Origin: Orbaceae bacterium lpD02
GTDB lineage: Bacteria; Pseudomonadota; Gammaproteobacteria; Enterobacterales; Orbaceae
Length of the DNA stretch: 64,000 nt
Assembly (NCBI GenBank): GCA_036251875.1
Contig: CP133960.1
Span: 372,001 to 436,000 of the forward strand
Direction: 5' to 3'
In this document: one piece after another, positions 44,104 to 52,502 of the stretch
Layout: the number at the start of each line of letters is the position of its first letter
How positions within the stretch are numbered: position 1 is the first letter of the stretch
The notes under the pieces: model-generated
Databases searched by the model: none
Told to the model about the DNA's origin: nothing
Seen by the model: the letters and a program-made list of their open reading frames with translations, nothing else
Translations under genes and position numbers: made by a program

Positions 44104-45281
44104 ATAGTAAGGGAGCCATAATTGCCGAAGTGGCCTCACTGGCTATTTCAGGTGTAGTATGGAAAACTGGGCTGGTTTATGCCCATTTAAAATACCAACT
44201 GATGGAAGCGTGGATCACCTTTAAAAGCGCTGCTGCACCAGGGGTTAATGTGGGCGGGGGATTTAAGTTACTGTCAAGCGCCTACCCAGCGCAGGCAAAA
44301 CACTTAATTAAAGAGCTGCGGGAGAGTTTAAATACCGCAATTAAACAGTTAGATGGACGGTTTGTCGATAACTTAGTCGATATTGACCAGTTTTTTAAGA
44401 AAACGTTAAATCTTTCATTTAACGTCTTTTCTGAGTCAACTACTGCTAAAATTACGCGTAACCAGCTGCATTTACGGAGTGCGCGTTTGGCATTTTTGGT
44501 TGGCGCTTTTGAGGTGTATAACTGGCACTATATTATGGCTAAGAAGCCATCACTGTTTGCCAGTGATAGCGATATTGCGATGGAACAGCTGATTGCCAGC
44601 AGTTCACTGGTTGCAACCACATCCGATTTTGTGGCATATTCTATTCGCGCCGTTCGAGGTAAAACCACCACCTCGTTTGCCTATGCTAAAGTGTCGTTTG
44701 GGGTGTTCAGTGGCTTAATTGGCTTTTTTTCCGGTATCAAGATGGCGGGCGGCACCATTGACCATTTTAAACGCGGCAACTATGTGGCGGGCACCTTTGG
44801 CTTGTTATCCTCGACTGCCTATTTAACCTCCGGGGGATTAAATATTATGTTAGGTTTAAGCTACCGCTATGAATGGGTAGTGACCTTTTTTGAAAAAAGA
44901 GCACAAAATTATATAGTAAGCCGAGGGGTGCAAAAAGCATTTAATCTATTTGCATTAAGGGTGGTGTTATTTCGCTTTGCCGGTATTGTTGGTATTACTG
45001 CCTTAGTGATTGAATTACTGTATGACTATTTTGCTGATAATGAGATTCAAGTGTGGTTAAGTTATTCTGCTCTAGGTATTTATAAACAAGAGCAAAAATT
45101 TACAACTAGCTTTAGTCAGGCGCAAGCCTTTGAGGCAATTGAGATGTTAAAAGCGGTTATAGAAGAAAAAACCAACATTAACCTCTCCGAGCTTGAGAAA
45201 CAGGCAATCGAAAAACTTCAACAAGATCATGAAACCATTTTACTACAGACCGAAAACGAAGCCTTAAAATGGGTGCAATAG
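44104..45281 (+). pseudogene. Orphan C-terminal fragment of the VasX-like effector (copy 1)
   Basis: From 44104 the DNA is almost identical to 58668-59845, the last 390 codons of the VasX-like gene. The frame is open from 44100; the first possible start is GTG 44130 with no well-placed ribosome binding site. The product would keep the membrane-inserting C-terminal segments but lack the N-terminal T6SS loading region. Likely a displaced toxin tip kept for recombination. The 217 bases before it (43887-44103) hold only a possible gene-end remnant. Confidence 0.8.
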
Positions 45282-45291
45282 TTTTAAACAG

Positions 45292-45311
45292 TAACGGGCT
45301 TAATGCCCGTT
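45292..45311. terminator. Hairpin between convergent cassette genes (copy 1)
   Basis: AACGGGC-TTAAT-GCCCGTT lies between the effector fragment and the Sel1 gene, which run toward each other. The same hairpin with a longer 10-bp stem occurs at 59854-59878 and 63852-63876. T runs are short, so it is a modest bidirectional terminator at best. Confidence 0.5.
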
Positions 45312-45316
45312 GCTAG

Positions 45317-46627
45317 TTACTTATCATCGTTATCGGTTTGATTGTCATCATAGCCTGGCCACACATTACTGTGGTTAAGTTCGCCCATTTTAATGGCGTA
45401 TTTACGCCATAGCTGAGCGCGTGGCATATCCTGCTCTTCAGCTTTATAGTAGTAACTTAACGACGTCATTGTCTTATAATAACCTTGTATTGCTTCCTTG
45501 ATAAAATGACGTTCTTTAAATAATGAGTTTTCACCGATCGACTCGCCAAGTACAAGTGCTTTCGTTGGTCTTACCGAGACATATATTCCAGTAATACCGT
45601 ATGCATGTTCAAAGTCTAACTGGTACACACATTTTAAGTATTTTAGCCGTTCATGAATATAATCTTCATCACTGGAGTCTTTGTAGTCAAACTGTTTACG
45701 GAAAACAGAATCTTTATAAGGGAGTGATGTTTTGAGTGAATAGCGAATGGACATCTTGAGGTTAATCATATGCCATAGATTATCATCAGGCAGTAGTCTA
45801 TAGGCTTGCTCAAGGGCGCTAAAGGCTTTGGGGATATCCTCTTTGGTGCCAAGGCCCTGCATATACATAAATGCCAGCGATTTTAGTGCCGGTGGGCAAT
45901 CTTGTTTGGCCGCCTGTTGATAGAGTTTAAATGCCCGCTTTTCATCTTTATCGACCACAATGCCCATTAAATAAAAATAGGCCAGGTTAGTTTGGGCAAG
46001 GGCATTACCTTGCGCCGCGGCTTTTTTGTACCACTCAAACGCCTTATGCAGGTCAGGCTCAACCCCTTGACCATATTCACTAATCGGATAAATCGCACGC
46101 GGATAAGTGACGACAGGTAACTGAAAGTCATACGGAGCAAATTTTGCTTCAATATAAGGTAGCTCAGGGTCAATGTTTTTGCCGTTTTCATCAAAGGTAT
46201 ACAGCCGTGGCGCTTCACCGCCCGAGCCATTTTCATAAATATAACCAATGCTATTTTGCGCATCGCTATTGCCTTGGGCGGCGGCTTTTTCAAACCAGCT
46301 TAAGGCAACCGGGAAGTTATTAAATTCATCACGGTAGATGGCACCTAAGTTATATTGCGCTTTAGCCAGCCCTTGGTTAGCGGCTTTTTCAAATAAGATA
46401 CGGGCTTTAGTGTGGTAGCCTTTATGGATAAGCGCATCTTGGTAATAAATTTCACCCAAGGTATTTTGTGCATTTGCATCGCCGCTATCGGCGAGCGTAT
46501 TGCAGTCAGCGATATTTTGTTGGTTATTTAGCAGAGTACAGCGTAGTTTGGCATCCACACTACAGGTGGACATGATGAGTAGGGTGAGCAGGGTAAACAG
46601 CGGGAATAATTGAGTTTGTTTTAGCAT
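45317..46627 (-). CDS. Sel1-repeat protein, probable T6SS immunity (copy 1)
   Basis: A 436-residue exported protein: signal peptide with core LFTLLTLLIMSTCSVDA, then Sel1-like repeats (ANAQNTLGEIYYQD, AKAQYNLGAIYRDEF, SDAQNSIGYIYENG, ALAQTNLAYFYLMG, PPALKSLAFMYMQG). The C-terminal 150 residues are not repeats. It is convergent to the VasX C-terminal fragment and always accompanies it here (three times), which fits an immunity protein facing the periplasm. It differs from copy 2 mainly near residues 165-180 and 335-365. Confidence 0.78.
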   Translation of the reverse strand: MLKQTQLFPLFTLLTLLIMSTCSVDAKLRCTLLNNQQNIADCNTLADSGDANAQNTLGEIYYQDALIHKGYHTKARILFEKAANQGLAKAQYNLGAIYRDEFNNFPVALSWFEKAAAQGNSDAQNSIGYIYENGSGGEAPRLYTFDENGKNIDPELPYIEAKFAPYDFQLPVVTYPRAIYPISEYGQGVEPDLHKAFEWYKKAAAQGNALAQTNLAYFYLMGIVVDKDEKRAFKLYQQAAKQDCPPALKSLAFMYMQGLGTKEDIPKAFSALEQAYRLLPDDNLWHMINLKMSIRYSLKTSLPYKDSVFRKQFDYKDSSDEDYIHERLKYLKCVYQLDFEHAYGITGIYVSVRPTKALVLGESIGENSLFKERHFIKEAIQGYYKTMTSLSYYYKAEEQDMPRAQLWRKYAIKMGELNHSNVWPGYDDNQTDNDDK

Positions 46628-46888
46628 TATATTGTTTTCACTTTACTACTATAATTTTAAAGCGCTAGTCTAGCATAAAATGAACTGTTAATATAATGGC
46701 AATGTATCAATGGTAAAGGTTTTAAGAGGAATTTTTACAAGCTGGAGCCATAACAGAAATGGGCCTATTCTAAAACCGCTATATGCTGACACTCAAAGCC
46801 ACTTTTGTGGGTAAAGGCGTCAACTTAGATGAGAGTTTAACTTATTAAATTTTATGAAAAAAATATTAAATGAGTAAAATTTTTGATA

Positions 46889-46908
46889 TACTGTGATTGT
46901 ATACAGTG
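46889..46908. promoter_or_regulatory. LexA (SOS) box of umuDC
   Basis: TACTGTGATTGTATACAGTG fits CTGT-N8-ACAG exactly and overlaps a -10-like TATACT (46887-46892). It lies 21 bases upstream of the umuD start, so LexA would repress umuDC until damage. The rest of the 300-base gap from 46628 holds a cassette-border module (46710-46765) and nothing else I can name. Confidence 0.88.
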
Positions 46909-46928
46909 TTATTGCAAGTGTTATTAAT

Positions 46929-47330
46929 ATGTCTAGTAAAAATAAACAATGTTTTGTTCCCTTTTTTTTAGAGTCAATTTCAGCAGGTTTTCCAAGTCCT
47001 GCACAAGATTTTATTGAAAAACGGATTGACCTTAATGAGCTTTTAATCAAGCACCCGTCCGCAACCTATTTGCTTCGTGCTTCAGGAGATTCTATGATTG
47101 AGGGGCAAATTAGTTCGGGTGATATCTTAGTTGTTGATTCAGCGAAAACACCGGTCCACGGTGATATTGTTATTGCCTCACTATCGGGCGAATTTACAGT
47201 TAAAAAACTTCAACTTGGTGAGAGCGTTGCATTGTTACCGATGAATCCAAATTATGAGCCAATAATCATAAAAGATGAAAGCCAATTAGAAATCTTTGGT
47301 GTGGTGACATTTGTTATTCACGAGACGTAA
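46929..47330 (+). CDS. umuD: UmuD-like SOS mutagenesis protein
   Basis: A 133-residue LexA/UmuD-type serine protease. The self-cleavage site is Ala19-Gly20 ([10 protein letters not shown]); the catalytic dyad is Ser55 (ASGDSMIEG) and Lys92 (GEFTVKKL). RecA filaments trigger cleavage and the shortened protein forms DNA polymerase V with UmuC. No classical ribosome binding site before ATG 46929, which may keep levels low. E. coli UmuD is 139 residues. A single base separates it from umuC. Confidence 0.92.
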   Translation: MSSKNKQCFVPFFLESISAGFPSPAQDFIEKRIDLNELLIKHPSATYLLRASGDSMIEGQISSGDILVVDSAKTPVHGDIVIASLSGEFTVKKLQLGESVALLPMNPNYEPIIIKDESQLEIFGVVTFVIHET

Positions 47331-47331
47331 T

Positions 47332-48600
47332 ATGTTTGCTCATGTTGATGTTAATTCATTTTATGCCAACTGCGAGAAAGTGTTTCGACCGGAGCTTAAA
47401 GCGAGTCCCGTTATTGTTTTAAGTAACAATGATGGTTGTGTAATTGCTAGGTCTTGTGAAGCCAAAGCGCTTGGTATTAAAATGGGACAGCCCTATTTTA
47501 AGTTATCTGGATCCTATCTAAAACACTATAATATTCAGGTTTTTAGCTCGAATTACGCCTTGTATGGTGATTTATCTCAAAGAGTGATGGATACGATTGA
47601 AAGTATTGTACCAGATATCGAAATTTACAGTATTGACGAAGCATTTTGTGATATTGCGTCATTTAATCAAATCATGTCATTTGAGGCGTTGGGGCAAAAG
47701 ATAAGAAATGAAGTTAAACAATGTACCCACTTAACCGTAGGTGTAGGTATTGGCCAAACAAAAACGCTTGCAAAACTTGCCAATTATGCTGCCAAAAAGT
47801 GGCCTAAAACCGGTGGTGTCGTTGATTTGTCAAATAGGGAACGGCAGATTAAACTCATGGCAATCACGCCTATTGAAGAGGTATGGGGGATTGGTAGGGC
47901 GATAAGTCAGCAGTTAAAAGAGCGTAATATTAACACTGCGTTAGATTTAGCAAACTGGTCACCTATTGAGGCAAAGCAGCAATTTAGTGTGGTACTCGAG
48001 CGAACCGTTCGAGAGTTAAACGGTGAATCATGCCTGGAACTCGAGAGTATTTCTGAGCCAAGGCAGCAAATTGTCTGCTCTCGTTCATTTGGGGTTAAAG
48101 TGACTGAGTTAGAAACCCTGTCTCAAGCCATAAGTAATTATACGGCACGAGCAGCGGAAAAACTTCGGGAAGATAAACAGTATTGCAAGCACATTACCGT
48201 GTTTATTAAAACCAGTCCTTTTACACCAAACCAGGTTTATTACAGTCATTCATCTTCTGAAAAAATAAGCGCAACGTCAGACACCAGAAAACTTTTATCT
48301 GTCGCCAACCGATTACTTAAACGAATATGGATTGATGGAAAAGATTATCAAAAAGCGGGGGTGATTTTAAATGACTTTTGTCAGGTTGAAACAGACCAAT
48401 ATGATTTATTTTCTGATCCAACTTCCCTGGTCCGAAATGAAAAGCTTTTGAACACCATCGATAGAATTAATAAAACAAGTTCAACCAAACTGTTCTTTGC
48501 CTCACAAGGCATTAAAGGGCAATGGCAAATGAAACAGGCATTTTTATCACCGGCCTACACAACACGTTTTAAGGATATCCCGATTGCTAAACTTATTTAA
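47332..48600 (+). CDS. umuC: UmuC-like Y-family DNA polymerase
   Basis: A 422-residue translesion polymerase subunit, the same length as E. coli UmuC. The palm has HVDVNSFYANCEKVFRPEL with metal-binding Asp6 and YSIDEAFCDI with the Asp-Glu pair near 101-102; helix-hairpin-helix segments (TLAKLANYAAKKWPKTGG) follow, and QYDLF near residue 360 resembles a clamp-binding motif. ATG 47332 directly follows umuD. Element-borne umuDC homologues (as on R46 and SXT) give damage tolerance and mutagenesis to hosts. Confidence 0.94.
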   Translation: MFAHVDVNSFYANCEKVFRPELKASPVIVLSNNDGCVIARSCEAKALGIKMGQPYFKLSGSYLKHYNIQVFSSNYALYGDLSQRVMDTIESIVPDIEIYSIDEAFCDIASFNQIMSFEALGQKIRNEVKQCTHLTVGVGIGQTKTLAKLANYAAKKWPKTGGVVDLSNRERQIKLMAITPIEEVWGIGRAISQQLKERNINTALDLANWSPIEAKQQFSVVLERTVRELNGESCLELESISEPRQQIVCSRSFGVKVTELETLSQAISNYTARAAEKLREDKQYCKHITVFIKTSPFTPNQVYYSHSSSEKISATSDTRKLLSVANRLLKRIWIDGKDYQKAGVILNDFCQVETDQYDLFSDPTSLVRNEKLLNTIDRINKTSSTKLFFASQGIKGQWQMKQAFLSPAYTTRFKDIPIAKLI

Positions 48601-48639
48601 TTAGATAAGTTGAATTATCGAATTAATAACGTTTAACTT

Positions 48640-48670
48640 CAATTAAATAATAATTGTTTTTTTTTTATAC
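48640..48670 (+). terminator. Terminator of umuDC
   Basis: CAATTA-N5-TAATTG (48640-48656) is followed directly by ten Ts. The stem is AT-only and thus weak, but position and T run fit Rho-independent termination. Confidence 0.6.
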
Positions 48671-48686
48671 TTCTGTATCATTATAT

Positions 48687-48723
48687 TAATACTTAGTATT
48701 AGTTTGTATTAGGAAAATAATAC
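48687..48723. promoter_or_regulatory. Operator-like half-site cluster before a small regulator
   Basis: TAATAC-TTA-GTATTA (48687-48701) is a palindrome, and a second pair GTATTA (48706-48711)/TAATAC (48718-48723) ends just before ATG 48727. Four copies of one half-site crowding a start suggest autoregulation by the gene product. Confidence 0.55.
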
Positions 48724-48726
48724 GTT

Positions 48727-49119
48727 ATGAATTTGAAATATTCTAATGAAGAAATTAGTTTCATGGTTGATAACGCTCTAGCAATGAAAAAACTTTCAAT
48801 AAGAGAGTGTGTGCGTCGATTTAATGAAAAACACGCTCAAGACATTATCAATAACACCATAGAACCATTAAATAAAGATTTTCTTCAGCGATTGAGACGT
48901 AACAAGTTTGAAGTTGTGTCAAAAAGAGTAAGGGATATTTGTCTCTTTCTTGAAATAGACCTTGGCACTCGCCAGTCAATTAAATTACGCTCTTCATTAA
49001 CAGACCAATTTATGAAATTTGAACAAATGCTTATGGTTCATCCCGAACTTGAAGAGAAAATCACTCGTTTATTAACCAATGTGACTGATGTGTTTTATGT
49101 AGGATCTCAACGTGACTGA
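48727..49119 (+). CDS. Possible regulator of the ABC-3C operon
   Basis: A 130-residue soluble protein with helical N-terminal part (MKKLSIRECVRRFNEKHAQD) and basic middle (FLQRLRRNKFEVVSKRVRDICLFLEI), reminiscent of an HTH-plus-dimerisation protein, though I recognise no family. It lies 58 bases before the SMEK gene, same strand, with repeated TAATAC/GTATTA half-sites at its own start. I infer a transcriptional regulator of the conflict system. Confidence 0.5.
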   Translation: MNLKYSNEEISFMVDNALAMKKLSIRECVRRFNEKHAQDIINNTIEPLNKDFLQRLRRNKFEVVSKRVRDICLFLEIDLGTRQSIKLRSSLTDQFMKFEQMLMVHPELEEKITRLLTNVTDVFYVGSQRD

Positions 49120-49177
49120 ATTTTCATATTCTTGAAACTTATATTAGAGTATATTTTTATAATAAAGGTTAAATCTT

Positions 49178-50158
49178 ATGATAAGAAAAGATGATTTTGA
49201 TATAATCAAGTGTAAACTAGAGTTCTTAGCCTATCAAATAGAAATAAGTGGTAGATTGAATTTATTAGAGTTGAATAACCATGCTGAAGATTTTTTTGCC
49301 GAACTGATGAATTTGATATTTGATTGGAAGCTAGGAAATGTTAACAAAAATGCTAGTAATGTACGTGGTATTGATTTAGTTGATACTGAACGGCAGATTA
49401 TTATGCAAGTATCAAGTCAATCTGAATCAACAAAAATTCAACGTTCGCTAGATAAAATTGATATAGAAAAATATTGCAGTTATAACTTCAAATTCTTATG
49501 TATATCTAAAAATGCCTCTTCATTAAAAAGAAATAGTTATAAAATCCCAGATACTATTTGCTTTGTACCTCAAGATGATATTTATGATATTCCTACTTTG
49601 CTTATGTTAATTAAGAGGCTAAAAAGTAACTCAATAGCGAAAATTAAAGATTTTATTGTCAAAGAGCTTAACGACAGAAACACTTTGTCTTTCCCCAAAA
49701 TGCAAAGTTGTTTGGCTGATATTGTTAATTTATTGGCGCTAGAGCCTTTACAAGAAAATGAATCTTTTCAACCCAAAAATACTTATAAAATAGATCATAA
49801 AATTGAATTCAATAAATTAAGTACAGTTAGAGATTATATTCTTGATAATGCAATTTACAGTGATTATTTAGATGATTTATATAGTGAATATGATAAAGAA
49901 GGATGTAATCGTAAGTTGGCTATCTTCAACAAACTCAAATCAATTTACACCCAACTTTTTGTAGATTATGAGGACAACAATGCACTATTTTTTGCTGTTC
50001 AAGAAAAAGTAAAAGGGATAGTTGTTGCAAGTTGTGATAACTTTGCTTATGAAGACGAAATTTTAGATTTAAGTGTAACAATTATTGTTGTGGATGCTTT
50101 TATTCGTTGTAAAATATTCAGAGAACCATTTGGAGAATTCTATGCTTTTACCGAATGA
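49178..50158 (+). CDS. SMEK-domain protein of an ABC-three-component system
   Basis: A 326-residue protein whose N-terminal 130 residues fit the SMEK domain: LNNHAEDFFAELMNLIFDWKLGN, then VRGIDLVDTERQIIMQVSSQ and STKIQRSLDKID. The GIDLVD-xn-QVSSQ pattern is a nuclease-like core. A helical C-terminal domain probably contacts the ATPase. In ABC-3C conflict systems this is the effector, joined to a middle component and a DUF2326 ATPase, exactly the next two genes. Anti-phage or anti-plasmid function is inferred from that family. Confidence 0.78.
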   Translation: MIRKDDFDIIKCKLEFLAYQIEISGRLNLLELNNHAEDFFAELMNLIFDWKLGNVNKNASNVRGIDLVDTERQIIMQVSSQSESTKIQRSLDKIDIEKYCSYNFKFLCISKNASSLKRNSYKIPDTICFVPQDDIYDIPTLLMLIKRLKSNSIAKIKDFIVKELNDRNTLSFPKMQSCLADIVNLLALEPLQENESFQPKNTYKIDHKIEFNKLSTVRDYILDNAIYSDYLDDLYSEYDKEGCNRKLAIFNKLKSIYTQLFVDYEDNNALFFAVQEKVKGIVVASCDNFAYEDEILDLSVTIIVVDAFIRCKIFREPFGEFYAFTE

Positions 50159-50369
50159 TACTCATCCAGAAGAAACTGTTTATTTTAATGCTATATTTGT
50201 TATTCGAGTATTAAATGAATCAGGTGAGCAGCATGTAATGGAAGTTTATTCTCAAACAAAAAAAATTAGGAATATGTCTGTTTCAATGTTTTCACTTTGT
50301 TTGGATTGGCTATATTTGTTGAATTTTCTTTATATTGATAGCGAAGGATGGGTAAAGAGATGTTCTTAA
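50142..50369 (+). CDS. ABC-3C middle component (small)
   Basis: A 75-residue protein from ATG 50142, overlapping the SMEK stop by 17 bases and the ATPase start by 22 bases. Short beta/alpha pattern: TVYFNAIFVIRVLN and MSVSMFSLCLDWLYLLNFLYIDSEG; the last part resembles the small middle components that contain a WLYLLG-type segment. Its identity comes mostly from its place between SMEK and DUF2326 genes. Confidence 0.68.
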   Translation: MLLPNDTHPEETVYFNAIFVIRVLNESGEQHVMEVYSQTKKIRNMSVSMFSLCLDWLYLLNFLYIDSEGWVKRCS

Positions 50370-52111
50370 AATCACTACAAATAGCCAATAAAGATAAAAT
50401 TATCCGCGACATTACTTTTCATGCTGGTTTGAATCTGATTGTAGATGAAACTATAAAATTAACTAATGATGAAAGTGGTAATAATGTCGGAAAAACAACA
50501 GTTCTTAGCCTGATCGATTTTTGCTTGGACGGTAAATCAAAATATGTATACTCTGATGCTGAAAATGATAAAAAAATTAATGAAATAGTTAGAACATTCT
50601 TAATGGATAATGAAATTATTATAACTCTAGTTTTAACAAGAAATATTAGTGATCCACATTCATCAACTATCAAAATTGAAAGAAATTTTCTAGTGAGAAA
50701 AAAGAAAATTCAAACAATTAACTCAAAACAATTAACGGATGAAGAATTTAGTAAAACTCTTTCTGATTTAATTTTTCCTGGAGTATATGGTAACTATCCT
50801 ACGTTTAAACAGCTAATTGCGCATAACATCCGTTATCGTGATTTGCGTTTGAATAACACATTGAAAATTTTAGATCGCTATACTAAAGACGAGGAATATG
50901 AAGCTTTATATCTATATATGTTGGGATGTGGAAGATATGATAGTAGCAAAAAAAACGAGTTACTAGCTAAAATTAACATAGAAAACAACTTCAGAAAACG
51001 ACTGGAACGCGAAAGCCCACGCCAAGTTTCCGAAATCTCGTTAACTTATGTTATTGAAGAAATTAATGAATTGAATAAGAAAAAAGAGTCATTTAATATC
51101 AATCCTGATTTTCAAAATGATTTAGATGAATTAGATAGAGTTAAACAAACAATAAATATAATTAGTGGAAAAAACTCTAAATTAAAGTTAAGAAGAACTA
51201 TTATTATAGAAGCTCAAAATTCTTTGCTTAATAAGCATTCTAACATTGACGTCGGGCAACTTCGTCATTTTTATTCTCAAGTTGAGCAACAGTTAGACAA
51301 AGTAAATAAAACGTTTGAAGAGTTACTCCAATTCCATAATGCAATGCTAAAAGAAAAGTCAAAATTTGTAGGAGAAGCTTTACCTCAATTAAATGAAGAA
51401 ATAAATTCCAATGAAGAAAACCTTAATCAGTTATTAAATCAAGAGAATTTGCTAACAACAAAAATAACAAAAACCCCTGCATTTGCTAGCTTAGAAATAA
51501 TTATTGAACAACTAAACTTAGCTTATGAAAAAAAAGCGAAATTAGAAGAAAAAATTTCACAAATTAAGATAGTTGAAGATACAATTGAGTCATTAACAAA
51601 AAGTCTAGAAAATATAGACATGGGTATTTTTTCAGAGACATTCAAAACCCATCTAGATGAGCAACTTAAAAAATTTAATCACTACTTTTCAGATATTTCT
51701 TATCAAATGTACAAAGAGAAATTTGGCTTAACAACAAAAATAAAAGAAAAGGATGGTAAAAAAGTATATGAATTCTACGAATTTAATGCTTCTAATTTTA
51801 GCTCAGGTAAAAAACAAGGTGAAATAACCTGTTTTGACATAGCTTATACCCTATTTGCAGACCAAGAAAAAATACCTTGTTTACATTTTCTATTAACAGA
51901 TAAGAAAGAGCTAATGCATGATAATCAATTGACAAAAATAGCTAATATAGTCAATCAGAATAACATTCAGTTTATTACTTCTATTCTTAAAGATAAACTG
52001 CCTGCTGATTTAAATGATGATAACTATATTATTTTGAGCCTATCGGAAAATAATAAGCTTTTTAGAATTGAAAATTATGATAATTTACCTTATCAGTTTG
52101 CTACTGAATAA
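50348..52111 (+). CDS. DUF2326 ABC-type ATPase of the ABC-3C system
   Basis: A 587-residue SMC/RecN-like ATPase. Walker A GNNVGKTTVLSLI lies near residues 44-56; a long coiled coil fills about 200-430; the C-terminal DUF2326 region has NFSSGKKQGEITCFDIAY (signature motif) and FLLTDKKELMHDNQL in place of a typical Walker B/D-loop. An alternative start ATG 50360 exists. It should sense or clamp a target and license the SMEK effector. Confidence 0.8.
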   Translation: MGKEMFLKSLQIANKDKIIRDITFHAGLNLIVDETIKLTNDESGNNVGKTTVLSLIDFCLDGKSKYVYSDAENDKKINEIVRTFLMDNEIIITLVLTRNISDPHSSTIKIERNFLVRKKKIQTINSKQLTDEEFSKTLSDLIFPGVYGNYPTFKQLIAHNIRYRDLRLNNTLKILDRYTKDEEYEALYLYMLGCGRYDSSKKNELLAKINIENNFRKRLERESPRQVSEISLTYVIEEINELNKKKESFNINPDFQNDLDELDRVKQTINIISGKNSKLKLRRTIIIEAQNSLLNKHSNIDVGQLRHFYSQVEQQLDKVNKTFEELLQFHNAMLKEKSKFVGEALPQLNEEINSNEENLNQLLNQENLLTTKITKTPAFASLEIIIEQLNLAYEKKAKLEEKISQIKIVEDTIESLTKSLENIDMGIFSETFKTHLDEQLKKFNHYFSDISYQMYKEKFGLTTKIKEKDGKKVYEFYEFNASNFSSGKKQGEITCFDIAYTLFADQEKIPCLHFLLTDKKELMHDNQLTKIANIVNQNNIQFITSILKDKLPADLNDDNYIILSLSENNKLFRIENYDNLPYQFATE

Positions 52112-52188
52112 TCATTTTTAAGATTAATATATTATTTTATTTGTATTTGTACCGACTTAATCTAACACAACGCTTGCAAAAGCGAGAG

Positions 52189-52502
52189 TTACCCGTTTAC
52201 CTTTTTTAGATGAAACATTTTATCAAGTCTCTTTCGATCCACCGCACCTGGTTAAAGTGGGTAAAAATAGCTGGCTAGCAAAAAAATACGGATGTTTACA
52301 TAGTGAAACTTGGCAAGAGGATTTGCGAAAAGCGCTTAGTGAATGCTTCAGAGTGCTAAAGAATAACGGAATATTAATATTCAAATGGAATGAGACTGAC
52401 ATACCGGTCAAAGAGGTGTTAGCACTAACAGAGTATTAACCGTGGATAGGCCATATTAGTGGTAAGCGTTCAAATACACATTGGATTAGTTTTATTAAGT
52501 GA
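52189..52502 (+). pseudogene. 3' fragment of the methyltransferase gene
   Basis: Matches 36623-36936, the last two-thirds of the intact methyltransferase. The start and SAM-binding motif I are missing, and an A-to-T change relative to copy 1 turns the Lys codon of EYKPW into a stop (TAA, 52437-52439). It is carried along with the duplicated vgrG. Confidence 0.9.

Noticed and set aside
44130-45281. Independent 383-residue gene starting at GTG 44130
   Set aside because: Homology starts upstream of that codon, there is no placed ribosome binding site, and the sequence is the tail of the VasX-like effector.
45967-46293. 108-residue minus-strand frame inside the Sel1 gene
   Set aside because: Out-of-frame shadow; composition unlike a real protein.
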